Shown: positions 1 through 5,001, counted from the first letter of the stretch. The stretch is DNA of 5,122 nucleotides from Bacteroidetes bacterium QH_1_64_81 (GCA_003022655.1 PXSX01000124.1:1-5122); one strand, 5' to 3'. Program-made: numbers and translations. The notes: a model not told the origin generated them from the sequence alone.

Positions 1-193
1 GCACCGCCTCCACCACCCGCGGGTGGCAGTGCCCGAGCAGCGACACGCAGTGGCCCCCGTAGAAGTCGAGGTACCGGGTGCCCTCGGCGTCCCACACGTA
101 CGGTCCCTCTCCCCGAACGAGCGCCATCGGCATCTTGTCGTAGGTGGGGATTTCGAGCCGGTCTTCGGTTTCGATGATTTCGTCGGTGGTCAT
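1..193 (-). CDS. argD: Acetylornithine aminotransferase-type PLP enzyme, N-terminal part (cut by window edge)
   Basis: The gene starts at ATG 193-191 and runs off the left edge after 64 codons. The visible protein starts MTTDEIIETEDRLEIPTYDK and contains the N-terminal signature of class III aminotransferases of the ArgD group: a 'G-x-Y-V-W-D-x-E-G-x-x-Y-L-D-F' stretch at about residues 34-48, then GGHCVSLLGHCHPRVVEAV, corresponding to the family's 'GHCHP' motif. Members of this family transfer the amino group of glutamate to N-acetylglutamate semialdehyde (or the succinyl form in some Bacteroidota), the step after ArgC. The PLP lysine lies outside the window. It follows argC by 67 bases, which fits the pathway and an operon. 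No Shine-Dalgarno is visible before the ATG (the bases there read CATCCTCCG). The aminotransferase family call is firm. The substrate (acetyl- or succinyl-ornithine, or a LysJ-like one) cannot be settled from 64 residues; the argC neighbour favours ArgD. Confidence 0.88.
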   Translation of the reverse strand, partial: MTTDEIIETEDRLEIPTYDKMPMALVRGEGPYVWDAEGTRYLDFYGGHCVSLLGHCHPRVVEAV

Positions 194-220
194 CGGAGGA
201 TGCGGGTTTGATTCAAAGAG

Positions 221-239
221 CGTCGGACGCCGTCCGACG
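221..239 (-). other. Perfect inverted repeat between argC and argD
   Basis: In the 67-base gap, CGTCGGAC (221-228) and GTCCGACG (232-239) form a perfect 8-bp stem with a 3-base loop. On the minus strand it is followed by CTCTTTGAATC, not a T run, so it is not a good intrinsic terminator. In the polycistronic mRNA it could be an RNA processing or stability element, or a weak pause site. No separate argD promoter is evident here. Confidence 0.55.
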
Positions 240-260
240 TTGCGACGTGTTGCGATGCCG

Positions 261-1319
261 TCATGGGGTGGGCAAAACAGAGCGCGGCAGGAGGCCGGCT
301 GGTTCGGGGAGACCGAGCGCGCGATTCAGGTTCTGGACAGCCTGGCTCGCGGCGCCTTTCAACAGGTTGTCGAGGGCGAAGCCGACGACGAGGACCGAGC
401 CGTCTGTCGTCCAGCCGAGGTCGCAGAAGGGGGTATTCACTGTGGGCTGGAGCGACGGCAGACCGTCCGACGAGCACCGCACGCACGGTGCCTCGCCGTA
501 GGCGTCTTCGTACCACGCCGTCACCGCGTCCGGATCGACATCGCCCGACCATTCGATCTGCGCGGTGCCCCAGATGCCCCGCGTCCACGGCCCGGAGGCT
601 GGCACGAAGTCGAGCGTGACGTGCTCGCCGAGCACCTGAAGAATCTCGGGGGTGTGCTGGTGGTCCAGCACCTTGTAGGGACGCACGTTGTCGGCACGAT
701 CTGGGAAGTGCGTGGCGGCGGAGGGCGTGGCGCCCGAGCCGGAGGCCCCGGTGAGGGCGGTGACGTGGGCGGTGAACGGCACGTCGTTGCGGGCCGGCGG
801 GGCCAGCGCCAGCGCAATGCCGGTGGCGTAGCAGCCGGGATTGGCCACGAGCGACGCCCCGGCGATCTGGTCGTTCCACTCCGGCAGGCCGTACGCCGCC
901 TCGTCCAGTAGTTCGGGGGCCGGATGCTCCACGTCGAACCACTCGGGGTAAATGTCGGCGTCGCGGAAGCGGAAGTCGGCGCTCAGGTCCACGATCGGTC
1001 CGTCGAAGCCGGCCTCCAGGATCTCGGGCACCACCTGCATGCTCTGGCCGTGCTCGCCCGCCACGAGGAGCGCATCGAGGGGAGCGAGACGTGCATCGTC
1101 CGGCGCAGCAAACGTGTGGTCGACCTGTCCGCAGAGCGACGGATGGGCCGCGCCCACGGGCTGTTCGGCAAAGGTGCGGCTCGTCACCGTGTCGAGGACG
1201 GCGTTGGGGTGGGCGGCAAGCAGGCGGATGCACTCTCCCCCCACGTAGCCGGCGCCGTGGAGGAGACCGACGCGGGCGACATCCGTTGTGGATACCGGAG
1301 ATGAGTGAGCAGGGTGCAT
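261..1319 (-). CDS. argC: N-acetyl-gamma-glutamyl-phosphate reductase
   Basis: This enzyme reduces N-acetylglutamyl 5-phosphate to N-acetylglutamate semialdehyde with NADPH, the third step of ornithine/arginine synthesis, in the cytoplasm. Starting at ATG 1319 the protein has 352 residues, a normal family length. Visible motifs are the Rossmann dinucleotide loop G22-A-G24-Y-V-G27-G-E, VDLSADFRF near residue 110, the catalytic cysteine in NPGCYATG (Cys163), the HQHTPEI segment with His220/His222 where the family has its catalytic histidine, and the C-terminal DNLLKGAASQAVQNLN near 317-332. The ORF could be extended upstream by 27 codons to a GTG at 1400, but those residues have no family likeness and lie in repetitive intergenic DNA, so the ATG just before the Rossmann strand is preferred. 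Only a weak AGG precedes it. It lies 91 bases after the P-loop gene and 67 bases before argD. Acidic composition is notable. Confidence 0.95.
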   Translation of the reverse strand: MHPAHSSPVSTTDVARVGLLHGAGYVGGECIRLLAAHPNAVLDTVTSRTFAEQPVGAAHPSLCGQVDHTFAAPDDARLAPLDALLVAGEHGQSMQVVPEILEAGFDGPIVDLSADFRFRDADIYPEWFDVEHPAPELLDEAAYGLPEWNDQIAGASLVANPGCYATGIALALAPPARNDVPFTAHVTALTGASGSGATPSAATHFPDRADNVRPYKVLDHQHTPEILQVLGEHVTLDFVPASGPWTRGIWGTAQIEWSGDVDPDAVTAWYEDAYGEAPCVRCSSDGLPSLQPTVNTPFCDLGWTTDGSVLVVGFALDNLLKGAASQAVQNLNRALGLPEPAGLLPRSVLPTP

Positions 1320-1350
1320 AATGACCTGAGGGTCGATTGAAGGGGGCTGA

Positions 1351-1416
1351 CGAGTGAAACGTGACGCGTGATACGCTTGGCAAGAACGTTCACGCATCAC
1401 TTCTCACGCATCACGT
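1351..1416. repeat. Degenerate heptamer repeats forming an inverted pair between the P-loop gene and argC
   Basis: On the plus strand three heptamers ending in GTGA stand in a row: CGAGTGA, AACGTGA, CGCGTGA (1351-1371). After an 17-base spacer come four heptamers of the complementary type: TTCACGC, ATCACTT, CTCACGC, ATCACGT (1389-1416). The last overlaps the stop codon of the upstream gene. The sequence CACGCATCAC occurs exactly twice (1391-1400 and 1405-1414). In minus-strand RNA, the segments corresponding to 1390-1400 and 1361-1371 can pair over 11 bp including one G-U. The loop of 18 bases contains the small palindrome CTTGGCAAG. There is no T run, so it is unlikely to be an intrinsic terminator. 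Confidence 0.6.
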
Positions 1417-2541
1417 CCCCGCTACGGCAAGCTCTTCGTCGATCGGCTCAGTCGTAGGAGTCGTGGTCTTGCTTTCTCTAGAGACGACCGACGCCGGGAG
1501 GGCCTGCACCACCTCGTCCACGAGCTCTGTGCTCTGCTGGAGGGCGTTGAGGGCGGTGACGCCGAGCCGCTGTGTGATGTAGCGACGGCCCACGTCGTTG
1601 TCGGTGACCGGGCCGGTGATTGCCGTGATGTCGGTGTGGTACCGATCGCGGAAGGTTTGCTCGGCAGCCCAGGCGCCAGCCAGGTCGGTGGCCGCCACGA
1701 CGTGCGCCTCGATGAAGGACTGCAGCTCCATGTCCGTCAGCAGGTCGTCGACGCCATAGTAGCCGACGAAGCCGTCGCCCATCTCCGCCACGATCACGTC
1801 CAGGTCCTCGGCCTCGTTGAGGTGATGGATGACCCCCTTCGCGATCGGCGTGATCGCGTCTTCGACCGTGCAGGCGATGCCCGCATCGGTAAAGGTGGAG
1901 ACGGCCGTTGCCCCGTGCTCTCGCATCCGGCGAACGTCGCGCATGAGGGAGGCCCCCGTCAGCTTGGCAGCACCGACCCGAAGGCCTGTCTCCGCGAGCC
2001 CCTCCACGATCCGGCAGGCTGCCTTCGTCTTACCGGTCTCCATGGCCGTGCCACTTACCGTAACGAGCGGCACCGACGACTTGAGGCGATGCATCATCTC
2101 CAGCGCATCCTCCTGGATCCGGGCGTGAAGCCACTGGCCGTTTCGCTGCACCATCGCGGCCCCGAGCACCTCCACCGGCAGGGCCGGGCCCAGCTCCGGA
2201 TGCGCTGCGGTGCACTCGCCGATGAGGCCGCCCAGATTGAGCACGTTGAGGGTGTCGCCGGGGGCGATGTGGCGGGGCACGCGGCCGCTGTACCCCTTCA
2301 GCGCCTGCCGCCCGCCGAGGGTGCCCACGAGCACGTCGCCCTTCCGAATGTGGCGAAAGACCCCGTCACTGCACTCAACTTCGTCGTACTGATCTTTCTC
2401 ATCGAGGGCCCGCACCACGATCACGTAGCCGTGCTGAGCCACAACGTAGGGAGAGAGCGTGATGGGCGACTCGATGTCGCAATGGGCCGTACTGGAGGCA
2501 ATCTTGTCGACGGGACCCGTCTGGAAGGTGTCGTCGGTCAT
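1411..2541 (-). CDS. Unrecognised P-loop protein with a BioD-like nucleotide-binding motif, in the arginine operon
   Basis: I do not recognise a named family with certainty. From ATG 2541 the protein has 376 residues. Residues about 60-110 form a glycine-rich beta segment (FRHIRKGDVLVGTLGG, then RHIAPGDTLNVLNLGGLIGE) that may be a small barrel or lipoyl-like domain. Residues 160-172 read LVTVSGTAMETGKT. This has the spacing of the deviant Walker A of dethiobiotin synthetase and related SIMIBI-class proteins (GT-x-x-x-x-GKT), and is followed by an AAKLTGASLM stretch at 191-200. A hydrophobic strand ending in acidic residues, DVIVAEMGDGF (248-258), could be the Walker B/switch region. Thus it probably binds ATP or GTP in its C-terminal half; similarity to DUF1611 or MobB-like proteins is possible but not shown. 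The longer reading frame (453 codons) runs back into argG and is rejected because the first 77 residues look like shadow translation. It lies 68 bases after argG and 91 before argC. No Shine-Dalgarno is visible. A role in arginine metabolism is suggested only by position. Confidence 0.85.
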   Translation of the reverse strand: MTDDTFQTGPVDKIASSTAHCDIESPITLSPYVVAQHGYVIVVRALDEKDQYDEVECSDGVFRHIRKGDVLVGTLGGRQALKGYSGRVPRHIAPGDTLNVLNLGGLIGECTAAHPELGPALPVEVLGAAMVQRNGQWLHARIQEDALEMMHRLKSSVPLVTVSGTAMETGKTKAACRIVEGLAETGLRVGAAKLTGASLMRDVRRMREHGATAVSTFTDAGIACTVEDAITPIAKGVIHHLNEAEDLDVIVAEMGDGFVGYYGVDDLLTDMELQSFIEAHVVAATDLAGAWAAEQTFRDRYHTDITAITGPVTDNDVGRRYITQRLGVTALNALQQSTELVDEVVQALPASVVSRESKTTTPTTEPIDEELAVAGT

Positions 2542-2547
2542 ATCGGG

Positions 2548-2577
2548 GCGTGGGAGTGGAGAGCGTGGGAGTAGAGA
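2548..2577. repeat. Short tandem repeat in the argG/P-loop gene gap
   Basis: Two adjacent 15-base units, GCGTGGGAGTGGAGA (2548-2562) and GCGTGGGAGTAGAGA (2563-2577), differ at one base. A decayed third copy (GTGCGGGAGCG) follows. They fill most of the 68-base gap between argG and the next gene, ending only 6 bases from its ATG. No promoter or terminator is apparent in this gap. Confidence 0.6.
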
Positions 2578-2609
2578 GTGCGGGAGCGTGTGGGCGTGGG
2601 TGTTTTCGT

Positions 2610-3884
2610 TCACTGCGGCTGCGGCGATGAATCGATCTGAGGCTCTGTCGCAACGGAGCTGAGGGAGGACTCTTCGGACTTCGTAGAGGAACCGTTGGAC
2701 CGGGCTTTTTTGGCGAGCAGGGAGGGGACGGCGGCGAGCGTGGTGTAGCCCTCCGCGTCGCGTCCGTCCCACAGCGCGTTTTCCTCGCCGTAGGTGGCCG
2801 TGCCGGCGTCGAACATGGAGTGGGGACTCTCGACCCCCTGCACCGTGGCGCGGCCCTTGAAGAGCTTCACCGACACGGTGCCGGAGACGACGTCCTGGCT
2901 GTGATCGAGGAACGCCTCCACGTCCCGCATCACGGGATCGAAGTACTGCCCCTCATGGAGCAGGCGACCGTAGAAGTCGCCCAGCTGCTCCTTTTGCACC
3001 TGCTGCCACTTCGAGAGGACCACTTTTTCGAGCTCGCAGTGGGCCGTAATCAGAATCTGGGCCGCAGGCGCTTCGAAGCCGATCCGGCCCTTGATGCCGA
3101 GAATCGTGTCGCCGACGTGAATGTCGCGCCCCACGCCGTGCGCTCCACCGATCTCGTTGAGGGTCTCGACGAGCTCCACGCCGGAGAGCGCTTCGCCGTC
3201 GACGGCCACGGGGAGCCCCTCTTCGAACGTGATCGTGAGGGTCTGGGGCGTGTCCGGTGCGTCGGCGGGCGCCACGGTGTCCGGGTAGGCGTCCTCCGGC
3301 AAGGGCTTTTCCGCCGTCAGCGTCTCCTTGCCGCCGATCGTAGTGCCCCACAGGCCGCGGTTGATCGAGTAGTCCGTCGTGTCGTCCGGTACCGCGAAGT
3401 CCCGCTCTTTGAGAAACGCGGTCGACTCCTCGCGGCTCAGGCCGAGTGCGCGGATCGGCGCGATGAGGTCCAGGTCCTCGTCCACCAGTTGCAGCGCCAC
3501 GTCGAACCGCACCTGATCGTTGCCGGCACCGGTGGAGCCGTGCGCGACCGTCGAGGCGCCGATCTCCTGCGCCACCTCGGCCACGGCCCGCGCCTGCACG
3601 ATGCGCTCCGGCCCCACGCACAGCGGGTACACCCCGCCGCGCAGGACGTTGCCCTTGATCAGGTACGAAAGATGGTCGTCGTAGAGGGGGGCCCGCCCGT
3701 CCACGAGGTGGTGCCCGTCGGCCCCGAGGCTCTTCGCTCGGGCCGCCACCGCCGCGCGGTCCTCGTCGGTAAGGCCGCCGGTGTCGACCGTGACGGTATG
3801 GACCGGGGCGTCGTCGGTCTCTTGCAGGTACGGGACGCAGAAGGAGGTATCGAGCCCTCCGCTGAAGGCGAGAACGATGGCCAT
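2610..3884 (-). CDS. argG: Argininosuccinate synthase
   Basis: This enzyme joins citrulline and aspartate, using ATP cleaved to AMP and PPi, to make argininosuccinate, the penultimate step of arginine synthesis. The 424-residue protein begins MAIVLAFSGGLDTS; SGGLDTS (8-14) is the PP-loop of N-type ATP pyrophosphatases. The family motif at 115-128 reads HGSTGAGNDQVRFD, and YSINRGLWG lies at 172-180. ATG 3884 is directly before the first strand, so the start is secure. The family usually has about 400 residues: the last 30 here (395-424) are a Ser/Glu/Gln/Pro-rich tail with 10 serines, probably disordered. Its 18 Arg codons are 10 CGC, 7 CGG and 1 CGA, which contrasts with the upstream leader ORF. 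It is the first large gene of the operon. No Shine-Dalgarno precedes the ATG, and an intrinsic terminator ends about 22 bases upstream, so expression is likely set by read-through of that terminator. Confidence 0.97.
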   Translation of the reverse strand: MAIVLAFSGGLDTSFCVPYLQETDDAPVHTVTVDTGGLTDEDRAAVAARAKSLGADGHHLVDGRAPLYDDHLSYLIKGNVLRGGVYPLCVGPERIVQARAVAEVAQEIGASTVAHGSTGAGNDQVRFDVALQLVDEDLDLIAPIRALGLSREESTAFLKERDFAVPDDTTDYSINRGLWGTTIGGKETLTAEKPLPEDAYPDTVAPADAPDTPQTLTITFEEGLPVAVDGEALSGVELVETLNEIGGAHGVGRDIHVGDTILGIKGRIGFEAPAAQILITAHCELEKVVLSKWQQVQKEQLGDFYGRLLHEGQYFDPVMRDVEAFLDHSQDVVSGTVSVKLFKGRATVQGVESPHSMFDAGTATYGEENALWDGRDAEGYTTLAAVPSLLAKKARSNGSSTKSEESSLSSVATEPQIDSSPQPQ

Positions 3885-3906
3885 GGGATTGAAGAAACTG
3901 GAGGCA

Positions 3907-3945
3907 AACAGAAAAAAGGCGCTGGCTCGTGTGAACCAGCGCCTT
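3907..3945 (-). terminator. Intrinsic terminator in the argG leader (probable attenuator)
   Basis: On the minus strand AAGGCGCTGGTTC, loop ACAC, then GAGCCAGCGCCTT form a 13-bp stem (3945-3933 with 3928-3916) with one G-U pair. This is followed by the tract TTTTTTCTGTTT, of which the first two T also pair with the AA at the stem base. This is a textbook rho-independent terminator. Only about 22 bases separate the tract from the argG ATG, too little for a promoter, so argG transcripts must start upstream and read through. It could also end transcripts coming from the CREST gene 250 bases upstream, but even then argG expression requires read-through. Confidence 0.88.
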
Positions 3946-3968
3946 CGCAGAGGAGGCGGCGATGCCGC
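3940..3968 (-). promoter_or_regulatory. Competing small helices upstream of the terminator (candidate antiterminator switch)
   Basis: GCGGC (3968-3964), loop ATC, GCCGC (3960-3956) is a perfect 5-bp hairpin. CGCCT (3958-3954) can alternatively pair with AGGCG (3944-3940), which is part of the left arm of the terminator stem. The two helices share bases 3956-3958 and cannot form together. The GCGGC hairpin also shares two bases with the base of the larger hairpin at 3967-4000. The pairings are seen directly; the switching role is inference, and the 5-bp antiterminator is weak compared with the 13-bp terminator. Confidence 0.35.
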
Positions 3969-4000
3969 GTCAAATGTGAGTTGATTTACTCACCTGACGC
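3967..4000 (-). promoter_or_regulatory. Hairpin containing the stop codon of the arginine-rich leader ORF
   Basis: On the minus strand GCGTCA (4000-3995) and GTGAGT (3993-3988) pair with TGACGC (3972-3967) and ACTCAC (3981-3976), giving 12 bp with a small internal loop and a six-base AAATCA loop. The leader-ORF stop TAA (3988-3986) lies at the top of the stem and start of the loop, so a ribosome reaching the stop codon would melt this hairpin, whereas one stalled at the upstream Arg codons would leave it free to form. GGTGAG here could also pair weakly with CACCT just after the Arg cluster (5 bp, CACCT/AGGTG). Confidence 0.6.
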
Positions 4001-4096
4001 CCGGACGCCGGTTCGAGCCGTAGAGAGGTGCAGTCGTCGCACACGTCGATCTCGACCTCGGGGCGCCGGGGCAATGGAAAACAGGCAACGAATCAT
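3986..4096 (-). CDS. Arginine-rich leader peptide of the argG operon (candidate)
   Basis: A 36-codon ORF, ATG 4096 to TAA 3986, starts MIRCLFSIAPAPRGRDRRVR. It has 9 Arg codons (positions 3, 13, 15, 17, 18, 20, 21, 28, 32), six of them within codons 13-21. Six of the nine are CGA, two CGT and one CGG, whereas argG itself uses CGA once in 18. CGA is read slowly by the inosine tRNA-Arg in most bacteria, so the cluster would be sensitive to charged tRNA-Arg. A promoter is placed so that transcription would begin 3-4 bases before the ATG (nearly leaderless). The stop codon falls in a hairpin, and an intrinsic terminator follows 41 bases later, directly before argG. Together these match leader-peptide attenuation as known for his, trp and leu operons. 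The peptide itself probably has no other function. Caution: spurious frames in GC-rich DNA are often Arg-rich. The same frame is open upstream to an ATG at 4186 (66 codons), but that start lies before the predicted promoter. Confidence 0.6.
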   Translation of the reverse strand: MIRCLFSIAPAPRGRDRRVRRLHLSTARTGVRASGE

Positions 4097-4106
4097 GGTA
4101 ATTCTC

Positions 4107-4135
4107 ACGGTAGCGGGTGCTTTCAGGATTTTCAA
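4107..4135 (-). promoter_or_regulatory. Sigma70-like promoter for the argG leader
   Basis: On the minus strand TTGAAA (4135-4130), a 17-base spacer, and TACCGT (4112-4107) match the -35/-10 layout; TTGAAA differs from TTGACA at one base, and TACCGT keeps the key T, A and final T. The predicted start of transcription is near 4100-4099. The spacing is ideal, and this is the best promoter-like match I see between the CREST stop codon and argG. The Bacteroides type -33/-7 motif (TTTG, TAnnTTTG) was not seen here. Confidence 0.55.
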
Positions 4136-4171
4136 GCCGGAAATGGCTCGACTCGATGATGAAATCGTGAA

Positions 4172-4185
4172 AGGAAGCGCTTTCA
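4172..4185. promoter_or_regulatory. Palindrome resembling a LacI-family operator
   Basis: AGGAAGCGCTTTCA contains the perfect 8-bp palindrome AAGCGCTT, fitting the LacI/GalR half-site core AAnCGnTT; its minus-strand form TGAAAGCGCTTCCT matches 12 of 14 positions of a CcpA-type cre sequence. It lies 10 bases past the CREST stop codon and about 79 bases upstream of the predicted argG leader start. One short palindrome can occur by chance, so the operator call is tentative. Confidence 0.25.
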
Positions 4186-4195
4186 AACCGTTTGG

Positions 4196-4720
4196 TTACA
4201 GAAGCACGAGGGCCGCCAGCGCTGCCCCCGCTCCCAGCAGGTGCCAGATCGAATGCCACCACGAGTCGGAATTCGGCTCGATCCACAGCCGCACGGCGCC
4301 TCCCGCGACAAAGAGGCCGGCGGGCACGAGCGCCCAGACGCCGCCCATCTGCGCCGCTAGGAAAAGGACGCCCAGAAGGACCCAGGCGGGCACGTGGACG
4401 ACGGTGTTGATTTGCAAGGCGTACTGCCAGTAGAAGGCCGAAGCGAGAGGGATGCCCGCGTACGCCCATGGCGACCACTGTGCTGCGATGGTTGCCACGA
4501 CTGCTGGCGCGAACGTGAGCATTCCGGTCACGTCGAGCCGCCGGGCCCACCGCTCGTAGGTGGCGTGGTAGGCCGCGCTGCCGAGGCAGAGGAGCATCCC
4601 GGCCATGCCGACCAGGGCGGCTCCGAGCGGCTCCGGCGCAAACAGCGCGGGCGCGAGGTACGCAAGATTGCTGTAGACGACGTCGTCGGTCCAGTCGCCT
4701 TCGATTACGGACTTATTCAT
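4196..4720 (-). CDS. Small CREST-superfamily membrane protein (hemolysin III / PAQR / ceramidase-like)
   Basis: From ATG 4720 the protein has 174 residues and is almost entirely hydrophobic, with about six or seven candidate membrane segments (near 17-28, 33-50, 65-80, 86-101, 105-123, 126-146, 157-174). It has the full set of metal-site residues of the CREST superfamily: S-x3-H in GSAAYH (Ser48, His52), an Asp in RRLDVTG (Asp63), and H-x3-H in WWHSIWHLL (His156, His160). In hemolysin III, adiponectin receptors and alkaline ceramidases these residues bind zinc for hydrolysis of lipid amides, so a zinc-dependent membrane hydrolase is likely; its substrate cannot be told. ATG 4720 is preferred over the GTG at 4747 because AAAGG stands just before it, the best Shine-Dalgarno match in the window. 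It is read in the same direction as argG, 311 bases upstream, with no terminator of its own before the argG leader. No link with arginine synthesis is evident. Confidence 0.8.
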   Translation of the reverse strand: MNKSVIEGDWTDDVVYSNLAYLAPALFAPEPLGAALVGMAGMLLCLGSAAYHATYERWARRLDVTGMLTFAPAVVATIAAQWSPWAYAGIPLASAFYWQYALQINTVVHVPAWVLLGVLFLAAQMGGVWALVPAGLFVAGGAVRLWIEPNSDSWWHSIWHLLGAGAALAALVLL

Positions 4721-4890
4721 GGGACCTTTCGGCGTGTCGGGGGGCACCGGGCAGCGACTCGTCGCTCTCCGCCTCAGCGTCAGGACACAACCAAACGCGC
4801 CGGACGCCCGGCTGTGCCAGCGGACTTCGCGCAGCGCTGCTCACCCGACGGCCAAGTGCATCACTCGCTCATGGCTCGTGGAGGCATTTC

Positions 4891-4916
4891 GGAGTTCGGA
4901 ATGTGGATTTTGGAGT
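4891..4916. repeat. Heptamer-type repeat tract, left arm
   Basis: GGAGTTCGGAATGTGGATTT followed by TGGAGT is a degenerate series of 7-base units of the GGAGTTC / GGAATGT / GGATTTT type. Its 3' part, GGATTTTGGAGT (4905-4916), matches 11 of 12 positions of the reverse complement of the tract at 5002-5031, so the two tracts are an inverted pair about 85 bases apart. Confidence 0.55.
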
Positions 4917-5001
4917 GGGGATGATGGTGTCCTGAGCAGATTGGAACCTGTTCTCCCATCGAAGAAGGCCCCGTCTGTAGCCCCGGCATCCCGGCTGACG
5001 A

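Noticed and set aside
1320..1400. Upstream extension of argC by 27 codons to a GTG
   Set aside because: It is made of heptamer repeats and precedes the Rossmann strand by a non-conserved stretch; the internal ATG gives a normal-length ArgC.
2542..2772. Upstream extension of the P-loop gene by 77 codons
   Set aside because: The extension overlaps the end of argG and the tandem repeat, and its Arg/Pro/His-rich residues show no domain likeness.
3961..4030. tRNA-like sequence (GGTTCGAGCC on the plus strand)
   Set aside because: The T-arm stem does not pair over five bases and no acceptor or anticodon arm can be drawn; the hairpins here are better explained as the argG leader.
4097..4186. Longer form (66 codons) of the leader ORF starting at ATG 4186
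   Set aside because: That start lies upstream of the predicted promoter, so it would not be on the leader transcript; it could be translated only from a CREST-gene read-through RNA.
3885..4195. T-box or ArgR (ARG box) control of argG
   Set aside because: No AGGGUGGNACCGCG-like T-box core and no AT-rich ARG-box palindrome was found in the leader.
2820..4433. Long plus-strand open frame of 537 codons opposite argG
   Set aside because: It lies antisense to a secure argG and its leader; its His/Arg/Val/Gly-rich composition is typical of a shadow frame in GC-rich DNA, with no family motifs.
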